Assembly (NCBI GenBank): GCA_035653295.1
Contig: DASRCB010000193.1
Span: 1 to 21,633 of the forward strand
DNA: 21,633 nt
Reading direction: 5' to 3'
Origin: DASRCB01 sp035653295
Lineage (GTDB): Bacteria > Acidobacteriota > Terriglobia > Bryobacterales > Bryobacteraceae
The number at the start of each line of letters is the position of its first letter. Positions within the stretch are counted from its first letter, which is position 1. The position numbers and the translations under genes were made by a program. Below, in pieces: positions 15,672 to 21,633 of this stretch. The notes under the pieces were generated by a model. That model was not told the origin of the DNA. It saw only the letters and a program-made list of their open reading frames with translations, and did no database searches.

Positions 15672-16193
15672 ATGATCACCAGAAGAAGTATCCTTGCGCC
15701 CTTCGTGGCCGCAATCATGATTGCAGCCCCAATCGCGCTGACCGCGCCCCCGGCCATCGCCGCGCCGGCAGGCGGATCACTCACGACGTCGATTCTGCAA
15801 ACCCTTCCGGGCGGAACGTTCGTGGGAACTCTCACCACCACGGGCTTCAAATACGCCGCCGGTGTAATTAGTGCTGTCGGTACACTGAATGGGACATTTA
15901 CAGACACGACTGGCGCCGTTACGAATATCACCAACCTTCCAGTTACAGTGCCGCTTACGAGCTTTACCGGGACGTGCACGATTCTGACGCTGCACACCGG
16001 AGCAATCAGCCTGTCAGCCCTTGGCCTGAACGTATCGCTCAGCCCGATTGACCTGGTAATCACCGCGACCGCGGCGCCAGGAAATCTACTGGGTAACTTG
16101 CTTTGCTCAGTGGCGCATCTGCTCGACAGCAACGGCTCGCTCACTGCGGTGACGGCGCTGCTTAACCAGATACTGGGCGCCATCCGGCTCTAA
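15672..16193 (+). CDS. Small secreted protein of an uncharacterised family
   Basis: A 173-residue exported protein. MITRRSILAP plus a long Ala/Ile-rich stretch ending PAIA (about residue 30) is a signal peptide, probably cleaved before APAGG. The mature part is Thr/Gly/Leu-rich with GTFVGTLTTTGF (48-59) and ISAVGTLNGTFTD (66-78), which read like beta strands. A conserved-looking C-terminal half follows: TCTILTLHTGAISLSALGLN (101-120), PGNLLGNLLCSVAHLLD (136-152) and LTAVTALLNQILG (157-169). Two cysteines (C102, C145) could form a disulfide. From memory this C-terminal pattern also occurs in actinobacterial and other secreted hypotheticals, but no function is known to me. ATG 15672 has a strong CGGAGG at ideal spacing. 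A strong hairpin terminator follows, so the gene is monocistronic. Confidence 0.75.
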   Translation: MITRRSILAPFVAAIMIAAPIALTAPPAIAAPAGGSLTTSILQTLPGGTFVGTLTTTGFKYAAGVISAVGTLNGTFTDTTGAVTNITNLPVTVPLTSFTGTCTILTLHTGAISLSALGLNVSLSPIDLVITATAAPGNLLGNLLCSVAHLLDSNGSLTAVTALLNQILGAIRL

Positions 16194-16219
16194 CATCCAA
16201 TAACCGGCATTAGTGCTCG

Positions 16220-16257
16220 GGGGCGGCGGAACAGATAAGTGGGTTTTCCGCCGCCCC
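16220..16257 (+). terminator. Strong GC hairpin after the small secreted protein gene
   Basis: GGGGCGGCGGAA (16220-16231) and TTCCGCCGCCCC (16246-16257) form a perfect 12-bp stem with a 14-base loop, 26 bp after the stop codon. It is followed by TTCCCT rather than a run of T. Position and stem strength support an intrinsic terminator, which may serve both the plus gene and the convergent minus gene ending at 16333. Confidence 0.65.
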
Positions 16258-16332
16258 TTCCCTGGGGCCAACGGCCGATGCAAAGACGGACTTAACGGCG
16301 GCCATTTAGACGCAGGGCCGGCTTCCGAAAGT

Positions 16333-17202
16333 TCAAAGGCCCGCGCGACCGGCGGCGACCGCGCTTAGTGCCGCCCAGTCCTTTTCACCACCGCCGGTCG
16401 CTATCAGCGCGAGGAAATTGTCGTGGAGCACGCTGGCGAACGGGATAGGGGCTTCGGCGGCCTCCGAGGCGGCAATCGCAAGGCGCACATCCTTGAAGCC
16501 AAGCTTCGCCTTGAAACCCGCCGGTTCGAACTGTTCGCTGAGAATCAGGCGGCCATAATTCTCGTAGACGGGAGAACGGAACAATTCGCCGTTCAGGACA
16601 TCGAGGAACTGGCTGGCGTCAAGACCGGATTTGCGTGCGAGTGCGAACGACTCGGACAGGGTTTCCAGCATCGCCGCGATCATGAAATTGCCGCACAGCT
16701 TGAAGACGTTCGCCTTCCAGGGCTGATCCCCTACAACTACAAGCTTGCGCCCCATCGCTTCGAGCGCCCCGCGAACGCGATCGATGGCTGGCCCGCTCCC
16801 GGCCGCGATGATAACCAGTTGCTGTTTCTCCGCGGCCTCGGGACGGCCGAAGACCGGCGCGGAGATATATTCCTGGCCGGCTTTGGCGTGGGCGGCCGCG
16901 AGCCGCTCGGACATGGAGCGGCTGATGGTGCTCATGGACACGTGCAGCCCACCCGCGGGCAGCGTTTCGAGCATGCCGCCGGGGCCGAAGACCACCGATT
17001 CGAGAGCGGCATCGTCGGCCAGCATGGTAAAGGCGACGCCCGCAGCGGCCGCTTCGGCGATGCTGTTCGCGGGCCGTGCGCCTTCGACCTCGCGAGTTTT
17101 CGCAGCGGTGCGGTTCCAGACGATCACGTCCAGTCCGGCGCGGACGAGATTGCGGGCCATGCCGGCGCCCATGCTGCCGAGTCCGAGGAATGCCACGGTC
17201 AT
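16333..17202 (-). CDS. NAD(P)-dependent oxidoreductase, 3-hydroxyisobutyrate dehydrogenase family
   Basis: A 289-residue beta-hydroxyacid dehydrogenase. The N-terminal Rossmann motif FLGLGSMGAGM (5-15) binds the dinucleotide, and N30-R31 (VWNRT) after strand two favours NADP(H), as in the GLYR1/succinic semialdehyde reductase branch. STIS (91-94) and SAPVFGRP (114-121) sit in substrate-loop positions, and the catalytic Lys is K168 in NVFKLCGNF, with N172 following. The usual substrate-loop sequence DAPVSGG is altered to SAPVFGR, so the substrate may differ from 3-hydroxyisobutyrate. ATG 17202 gives the canonical start; no good Shine-Dalgarno is seen. It stands downstream of galK in the same direction but separated by a hairpin, so it is probably a separate transcript. 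Confidence 0.88.
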   Translation of the reverse strand: MTVAFLGLGSMGAGMARNLVRAGLDVIVWNRTAAKTREVEGARPANSIAEAAAAGVAFTMLADDAALESVVFGPGGMLETLPAGGLHVSMSTISRSMSERLAAAHAKAGQEYISAPVFGRPEAAEKQQLVIIAAGSGPAIDRVRGALEAMGRKLVVVGDQPWKANVFKLCGNFMIAAMLETLSESFALARKSGLDASQFLDVLNGELFRSPVYENYGRLILSEQFEPAGFKAKLGFKDVRLAIAASEAAEAPIPFASVLHDNFLALIATGGGEKDWAALSAVAAGRAGL

Positions 17203-17253
17203 GACAATGAGATGCAGGTTAGCGCGAAAAGTTGTGGCCGAGCAGGAAAGAGT

Positions 17254-17289
17254 GGGAGCGGGCGGAATGTGTGCTTTTGACCCGCTCCC
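17254..17289 (-). terminator. Hairpin terminator of the galK operon
   Basis: A perfect 9-bp inverted repeat, GGGAGCGGG (17254-17262) and CCCGCTCCC (17281-17289), with an 18-base loop lies 65 bp beyond the galK stop on the minus strand. The bases after the stem in that direction read ACTCTTTCC, moderately T-rich. It separates galK from the oxidoreductase gene. Confidence 0.6.
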
Positions 17290-17354
17290 GATTCAGGCCT
17301 CGGAGGAAGAGGACTATGTTGATGCCAGATAGTACACCGAGGGGCGGCGTTCTC

Positions 17355-18491
17355 TCAGGACATTTTCGCGGGCCCCGCGCCTTCCGAAGGTTTCACGTCG
17401 TAAATTTCCGGCTTAATGCCGAAGCGCGCCTGGTAGCGCGCTTGGATTTCCCGCTCGAAGCTTTCTCGATCGGCCTGACGCACCAGATTCACGGTGCAGC
17501 CGCCGAAACCGCCGCCGGTCATGCGGGCCCCGATAACGCCCGGGATGGCGAGGGCGGAATCCACCAGGAAATCCAGCTCCTCACAGCTGACTTCGTAGTC
17601 GTGCTGCAGGCTGCGGTGCGATTCGACGAAAAGCCGGCCCATGGTTGCCAGATCCCCGCGAGCCGCGCCAGTGACAAATTCCTCAACGCGCTCGTCCTCG
17701 GTGATGATGTGTCGGGCGCGGCGGCGCACAACCGGATCGGCAATCAGGGAGAGCTGTTCCACATGGGCGTCGCGCAGCGACGCGACTTCCGGATGCCCGC
17801 CGGCGCGAATCGCCTCGACCGCCTCGGCGCACTCGCGCACGCGCTCTCGGTAGGCGGAACCGCCCAGCTCGTGCTTCACCAGTGAATTCACGGCGACGAT
17901 CTCCACGCCGCCCGGCAAATCGACGGGCTGATACTCGAGGCTGCGACAGTCGATGAGTATCGCGGCGCCTTCGCGGCCGAAAACGGAGGCGTATTGGTCC
18001 ATGATGCCGCACGGCATGCCCACAAATTCGTTTTCGGAGCGCCGCGCCAGGCGCGCGAGATCGACGCCGCGCGCATCGCTGCCCAGCGCCAGAGCGGAAG
18101 AAACCTCGAGCGCAGCCGATGAGCTGAGCCCCGCGCCGACAGGCACATCGCTGCGAATGAGGACGTCGAGCGCCTTCAGATCTGGGATCTGGCGGGCCAC
18201 GCCGACCACGTAATCGGACCAGTCGTGCGCCGGCCGGAGTTCGGGAATCGTTGCCAGCGGCCACTCACGCGTCTCCTTCACGTTCTCCGAGTACACGCGC
18301 AGCGCGCCATCTTTGTTTGGAGCCGATGCCGTCCAGCAGGCGAAATCGATGGCGATGGGCAGGACGAAACCCAGGTTGTAGTCGGTGTGCTCGCCGATCA
18401 GGTTGACCCGGCCGGGAGCACGGAACACGGCCGGCTGCGCGCCGAAACGCGCGGCGAACGCCTCGGCTATGCCGCTCGCCGCGCCAGCCAT
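17355..18491 (-). CDS. galK: Galactokinase
   Basis: A 378-residue GHMP kinase of normal galactokinase length, catalysing ATP-dependent phosphorylation of galactose to galactose 1-phosphate in the Leloir pathway. The galactokinase signature GRVNLIGEHTDYNLG (27-41) is complete. The ATP-binding loop is VGAGLSSSAA (118-127), the catalytic Asp is D165 in MDQYAS, and the C-terminal GHMP motif is TGGGFGG (about 332-338). ATG 18491 is preceded by GGAGG at nine bases, within the end of the small membrane protein gene, which it overlaps by 25 bp. That overlap suggests translational coupling to a symporter operon. Neither galT nor galE is in the window, so the rest of the pathway must lie elsewhere or the product is used otherwise. 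Confidence 0.95.
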   Translation of the reverse strand: MAGAASGIAEAFAARFGAQPAVFRAPGRVNLIGEHTDYNLGFVLPIAIDFACWTASAPNKDGALRVYSENVKETREWPLATIPELRPAHDWSDYVVGVARQIPDLKALDVLIRSDVPVGAGLSSSAALEVSSALALGSDARGVDLARLARRSENEFVGMPCGIMDQYASVFGREGAAILIDCRSLEYQPVDLPGGVEIVAVNSLVKHELGGSAYRERVRECAEAVEAIRAGGHPEVASLRDAHVEQLSLIADPVVRRRARHIITEDERVEEFVTGAARGDLATMGRLFVESHRSLQHDYEVSCEELDFLVDSALAIPGVIGARMTGGGFGGCTVNLVRQADRESFEREIQARYQARFGIKPEIYDVKPSEGAGPAKMS

Positions 18492-18649
18492 AGCATAATG
18501 CCTCCGAAAACCAGGTTCGCGGCTCCGCACCACAGGTTGACGTTGGGAGGGGCGAGCGGCGCGTTGCCTCGCGCCAGGCCCGCGGCGATGAGCATGAGAA
18601 TGCCCAGAATGACGAAGAACGATCCGATCGGAACGCGAAGGTCTTCCAT
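18467..18649 (-). CDS. 60-residue two-helix membrane protein in the symporter-galK operon
   Basis: MEDLRVPIGS at the N-terminus is followed by two hydrophobic segments (about 7-25 and 37-56) joined by a Pro/Asn-rich loop (NAPLAPPNVN) and a basic end (ARRAA). The positive-inside rule favours at least the C-terminus in the cytoplasm. It starts 12 bp after the symporter stop and runs 25 bp into galK in another frame, so all three are translated from one message. The spacing contains a tandem 8-mer (GGCTACCA twice on the plus strand) in place of a clear ribosome site. Small membrane partners of sodium/solute symporters are known in other systems (YhdT with PanF), so an accessory subunit is a fair hypothesis. 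I do not recognise a named family. Confidence 0.72.
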   Translation of the reverse strand: MEDLRVPIGSFFVILGILMLIAAGLARGNAPLAPPNVNLWCGAANLVFGGIMLWLARRAA

Positions 18650-18661
18650 TTGGCTACCAGG

Positions 18662-20311
18662 CTACCAGAAGATGATATTCAGAATCACCGTGAGCAGCCC
18701 CACCACCACGGCGAGCGGACCCGGCCGCTTGTACCATGGCACGCCTGCCTCATGCGGGATTTTCGTCAACCCGTACACCAGACTCTCCAGCTCGCGATCC
18801 GGTTTCGGAGTGGTAATCATGCTTACGATGGCGGTCACGCTGACGCATACCGCGAACGCAATAATCGAAATCCAGAAGTTCTGGGCCATGGATGACGGGA
18901 ACTCGTGGATGACGCCGAGGAAGCCGCCCTTGTTCTCCGCGCGGGTCAGGGCGAAGGTGGCGAGGGCCGCCCCGGTCCCCGAAACCAACCCGGTGAATGC
19001 GCCATTCGCGGTGGTGCGCTTCCAGAACATGCCCAGCAGAAATGTTCCGAACAGCGGCGCGTTCACGAAGCCGAACACCAGCTGGAGGAAATCCATGATG
19101 TTGTTGAACGCGGTCGCAATGTAGGCGGTGCCGATGGAGAGGATCACGCCGACAACGGTGGTAATGCGTCCGACTGTGAGGTAATGGCGGTCCGGCGCGT
19201 TTTTCCTGATGTAGCCCTGATAGATGTCGTAGGTAATAACGGTGTTGAAGGCCGTCACATTACCCGCCATTCCGGACATGAACGATGCGAACAGCGCCGT
19301 CAGGCCGACGCCCAGAAGGCCGCTGGGATAGAACTGGGCCATGAGACGCGTCAGTACTTCGTCGTAATTGAATGCGTTGCCTTTCGGAACGAGGATGCCC
19401 TGAATGCCCATATTGTTCAGGGCGAGCGCGGCCACGCCAGGCAGAATGACCACGAAGGGCATGAACATTTTCGGGAAGGCGGCGATCAGAGGCGTCTGTC
19501 GCGCGGCGTGCATGGAGTTGGCGGCCATGGCGCGCTGCACCACCAGGAAGTTCGTACACCAGTAGCCGAACGACAACACGAAACCGAGTCCAACCACCAT
19601 GCCGAACACTTCGATGCCCATGGGATTCTCGCTGGAGTGCGCCGCGTATTTCCATGTGTGCGTCATCACCGGCGGGATGCGGTGCACCACGCCGTTCCAT
19701 CCACCCGCCTTCCAGACGGCGAGTATGGCCAGCGGCGCGAACCCCAGCACGATAAGGAAGAACTGGAGCACCTCGTTGTAAATGGCGCTGGTGAGGCCGC
19801 CGAGATACGTATAAACAAGGACGATGAAGGCCGACAACAGCACGGAGGCGGTGAAGCTCCAGCCCAGCACCAGTTCGAACATGAGCCCGAGAGCGTACAT
19901 GGAGATGCCGGAGGAGAAGATGGTCATCACCGCGAAAGTGATGGCGTTGAACCCGCGGGTTTTCTCGTCGAAGCGCAGTTTGAGGTACTCGGGCACGCTG
20001 CGCGCCTTGCTGCCGTAATAGAACGGCATCATGAACACGCCCACGAACATCATGGCCGGAATGGCGCCCAGCCAGTAGAACTGCGCGGTCATGATTCCGT
20101 ATTTGGCCCCGGAAGCGCACATGCCGATTACCTCCTGCGCGCCGAGGTTGGTGGCAATGAAGGCGAGGCTGGTAACCCAGACCGGGATGGAGTGCCCGGA
20201 GGTGAGAAACTCGGTTGCGGTGGTTACCTTGCGCTTGACCAGCCAGCCGATGCCGAGAACGTAGGCGAAGTAAATCGCCAGGATCAGGTAGTCAATCGCT
20301 CCGGGTTTCAA
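18662..20311 (-). CDS. Sodium/solute symporter (SSS family), SglT-like
   Basis: A 549-residue permease with about 14 transmembrane helices and the LeuT-type fold of the SSS family, which moves sugars, amino acids or other solutes with Na+. Recognisable blocks are DYLILAIYFAYVLGIGW (7-23), LAFIATNLGAQEVIGM (49-64), RSVPEYLKLRFD (104-115), YTYLGGLTSAIYNE (167-180), and LLGMFWKRTTANGAFTG in the later helices. The arrangement resembles Vibrio vSGLT, and the adjacent galK suggests galactose. However, some sugar-contact positions differ: E60 and Y79 stand where vSGLT has Gln69 and Glu88. N55, N254 and K281 appear kept. The only suitable start is TTG 20311 (MKPGAIDYL), with no strong ribosome site. 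It lies 45 bp after the LolA-like gene. Confidence 0.9.
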   Translation of the reverse strand: MKPGAIDYLILAIYFAYVLGIGWLVKRKVTTATEFLTSGHSIPVWVTSLAFIATNLGAQEVIGMCASGAKYGIMTAQFYWLGAIPAMMFVGVFMMPFYYGSKARSVPEYLKLRFDEKTRGFNAITFAVMTIFSSGISMYALGLMFELVLGWSFTASVLLSAFIVLVYTYLGGLTSAIYNEVLQFFLIVLGFAPLAILAVWKAGGWNGVVHRIPPVMTHTWKYAAHSSENPMGIEVFGMVVGLGFVLSFGYWCTNFLVVQRAMAANSMHAARQTPLIAAFPKMFMPFVVILPGVAALALNNMGIQGILVPKGNAFNYDEVLTRLMAQFYPSGLLGVGLTALFASFMSGMAGNVTAFNTVITYDIYQGYIRKNAPDRHYLTVGRITTVVGVILSIGTAYIATAFNNIMDFLQLVFGFVNAPLFGTFLLGMFWKRTTANGAFTGLVSGTGAALATFALTRAENKGGFLGVIHEFPSSMAQNFWISIIAFAVCVSVTAIVSMITTPKPDRELESLVYGLTKIPHEAGVPWYKRPGPLAVVVGLLTVILNIIFW

Positions 20312-20356
20312 ACCGGATACTCTATCACAGGGATTGCGCGGTTCTCGCGCACTGCG

Positions 20357-21127
20357 CTACTTCGTCGCGCCGTTCGGGGCCGCGGTGGAGGAAGATGCGG
20401 GCATGTGAAAGATCGCATCGTCGATGGGCACGTTCGCCTGCGCCGAGGTGAAATCGATCTTCATGTTCATTTCGCCGAAAGACTGATCGAAGGTGAAGGG
20501 CGTCAGCACTCCGTTCACCGGCTTGAAGTTGCTGAGCAACACGGTGACCTCCACATCCTGGCCGTTCATGGGCCGGGTCTGGGCCATTTTCACGTCGTGG
20601 TAAGTAGCCTTGTCGATCCACACTGTGCTCACCGTGCCGCCCTTGGAAGTGACCTTCAGTTTGTATGCCGGACTGCCGTTCACGTCTTCCACGCCCTGGA
20701 GTTCGACCTTGTTTCCCTTGGTTTTGTAATCGACCAGGCTGCCATCGATGTCGTGCAGGTCGGCGGCGGCGGCCGTATCGGCATCGGGATCCTTCTTCGG
20801 CTCGACGCCCCCCGTGAACGGGTTGACGCTCCACGAGGTGGTTCCATCGAAGGCCTGGATGACGGAACCCTGAGGCGGGCTCATATCGAAACGGAAAAGG
20901 TTCGGGCGTTTGGTCTGGACCGTGATTTCTCCCTGCATCTGACCGTTGAAGTCGGCGGAGCCGACCATTTTTACAGTCTGAATGGCGTGAATCTTTTCGA
21001 GTCCGCCACGAGCGTCAATGTATTTCTGAACGATCTCATCGACCGTCGGTCGAGCGTCGGCCGCCTTGAGAACGGCAAATGAAAGCGGGAGTAGTAGCAG
21101 CGCGTGCGCCGCGCGGAATGAAGACAT
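20357..21127 (-). CDS. Periplasmic LolA-like outer-membrane lipoprotein-sorting-type protein
   Basis: A 256-residue protein with a signal peptide (MSSFRAAHALLLLPLSFAVL, cleavage near KAADA). The mature part starts with TVDEIVQKYIDARGGLEKIHAI (about 28-49), typical of the COG2834/DUF4292-type beta-sheet fold shared with LolA and LolB. Later blocks are KRPNLFRFDM, FDGTTSW and VWIDKATYHDVKM. LolA escorts lipoproteins through the periplasm, but many acidobacterial proteins of this fold have no proven lipoprotein role and may bind other lipids or glycolipids. ATG 21127 has GGAGG six bases upstream. It is the first gene of the unit that continues with the symporter, the small membrane protein and galK. 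Whether it truly works with sugar uptake or only shares the promoter is unknown. Confidence 0.8.
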   Translation of the reverse strand: MSSFRAAHALLLLPLSFAVLKAADARPTVDEIVQKYIDARGGLEKIHAIQTVKMVGSADFNGQMQGEITVQTKRPNLFRFDMSPPQGSVIQAFDGTTSWSVNPFTGGVEPKKDPDADTAAAADLHDIDGSLVDYKTKGNKVELQGVEDVNGSPAYKLKVTSKGGTVSTVWIDKATYHDVKMAQTRPMNGQDVEVTVLLSNFKPVNGVLTPFTFDQSFGEMNMKIDFTSAQANVPIDDAIFHMPASSSTAAPNGATK

Positions 21128-21152
21128 GGAGAACCTCCAGGGAACGCCCTTT

Positions 21153-21158
21153 ATTCTA
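21153..21158 (-). promoter_or_regulatory. Possible -10 element for the LolA-like/symporter/galK operon
   Basis: TAGAAT (5 of 6 matches to TATAAT) on the minus strand lies 25 bp before the ATG at 21127 and just upstream of the ribosome site GGAGG. No clear -35 is visible. Confidence 0.3.
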
Positions 21159-21249
21159 TCGCGGGGTGGAGGAGTTGGCGATTCGCGCCGACGCCTGCAA
21201 AACCGCTAAAAGCGCGAGCCAGCGCCGCCGGGTACCGGTACGCTACCCG

Positions 21250-21279
21250 TTACCACAACCGTGCTATCTGGCGTAAAAT
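21250..21279 (+). promoter_or_regulatory. Possible promoter for the partial membrane protein gene
   Basis: TTACCA (21250-21255) and TAAAAT (21274-21279) are separated by 18 bp and resemble a housekeeping promoter. The ATG at 21311 lies 31 bp downstream of the -10. Confidence 0.4.
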
Positions 21280-21310
21280 CCAGGACTGGGCCCTGGTAAG
21301 GCCTAATAAT

Positions 21311-21633
21311 ATGCTCTGGCTACGCAGATTCACCTTCTTGATTCTTGTCGCCGCGGGTCTGGTGACGATCTATGTCGCGATCCACGTGTTCTGGAACGTA
21401 CGCCCGTACGATTACATTCCGTCCGGCGCCGAGAGCCAGGCGCAGGTAGTCAGCGACAGGCTGATGCTCTACAGCCGCCAGGCGGAAGACGTGGCGCGGC
21501 TGGTCGCCATCCTTCTAATCGTGTCCGGGCTGTACACGATCGCCCAGGCGGTGCTGGCGCAGCTTGCCGCGGACCGTGTGCTGCACCGGCTGGATTCAGC
21601 CATCGACAGCACGCGTCACGAGTTCGCGTTGGC
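21311..21633 (+). CDS. N-terminal part of an unrecognised two-helix membrane protein (cut by the window end)
   Basis: ATG 21311 opens a frame that stays open to the last base (107 complete codons), so the gene continues outside the window. MLWLRRFTFLILVAAGLVTI begins a first membrane helix (about 7-28). A short polar region with NVRPYDYIPSG and a helical stretch follow, then a second helix (about 62-84) and an amphipathic segment (LHRLDSAIDSTRHEF). The N-terminal basic residues suggest a cytoplasmic start, placing residues 30-60 outside. A weak AAGG lies upstream. It is divergent from the LolA-like gene. I do not recognise the family, and the cytoplasmic domain that would define it is missing. 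Confidence 0.6.
   Translation, partial: MLWLRRFTFLILVAAGLVTIYVAIHVFWNVRPYDYIPSGAESQAQVVSDRLMLYSRQAEDVARLVAILLIVSGLYTIAQAVLAQLAADRVLHRLDSAIDSTRHEFAL

Noticed and set aside
18905..21082. A 725-codon open frame on the plus strand opposite the symporter and LolA-like genes
   Set aside because: Composition is His/Glu/Arg-rich and non-protein-like, it spans two well-supported minus-strand genes, and is a high-GC antisense shadow.
1..21633. CRISPR arrays, tRNA or rRNA genes, transposases, integrases or attachment sites
   Set aside because: No regularly spaced repeats, cloverleaf-like sequences, recombinase motifs or long direct or inverted repeats were seen on reading the window.

Overview
The window looks like a chromosomal segment of a GC-rich acidobacterium of the Solibacter/Bryobacter type. 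The best evidence is the C-terminal module of the large secreted protein at 4308-7616. It opens with a NAASF...LAPGELVSI segment and matches the TIGR03437 domain, which is strongly expanded in Solibacter. Broad sugar-handling genes, a bacterial Ku and a DUF1593 secreted protein also fit. I see no insertion sequence, phage gene, integrase, tRNA, rRNA or CRISPR array. The taxonomic call is inference from protein families.

Layout: (1) 48-2890 (+): a UbiD-family decarboxylase, a heme A synthase and a small PilZ-like protein. (2) 3015-4235 (-): a fosmidomycin-resistance-type MFS exporter. (3) 4308-9539 (+): a secreted Asp-box beta-propeller protein, then an SMP-30/gluconolactonase whose end overlaps an aldose-1-epimerase-like gene. 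(4) 9602-11220 (-): a nucleotidyltransferase-fold protein and, 20 bp downstream, a TIM-barrel protein with an endonuclease IV-like set of metal ligands. (5) 11306-12298 (+): a cysteine-free Ku with a long Pro/Glu-rich insert. (6) 12304-13851 (-): a glycosyltransferase-methyltransferase fusion, divergent from a secreted DUF1593/Sde182-like protein (13885-15393, +); the two start codons are 33 bp apart around a symmetric -10 element. (7) 15672-16193 (+): a small secreted protein of an unnamed family, followed by a strong hairpin. (8) 16333-17202 (-): a 3-hydroxyisobutyrate dehydrogenase-family oxidoreductase. (9) 17355-21127 (-): an apparent operon in the order LolA-like periplasmic protein, sodium/solute symporter, 60-residue two-helix membrane protein, galactokinase. 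(10) 21311 to the end (+): the start of an unrecognised membrane protein.

Together these suggest a saprophytic, sugar-scavenging lifestyle. The symporter and galactokinase would import and phosphorylate galactose or a related sugar. The lactonase and mutarotase would process aldoses and aldonolactones. The large secreted proteins probably work at the cell surface or on polysaccharides. The first two genes belong to respiratory cofactor synthesis.

The points most worth a second look are the 60-residue membrane protein wedged between symporter and galK, the Ku / nucleotidyltransferase / endonuclease IV-like neighbourhood, the divergent symmetric promoter near 13870, and the small secreted protein family at 15672. 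No stretch above 300 bp is without a gene; the longest gap is 278 bp (15394-15671). The window is dense with long antisense open frames produced by high GC, and these were discarded.
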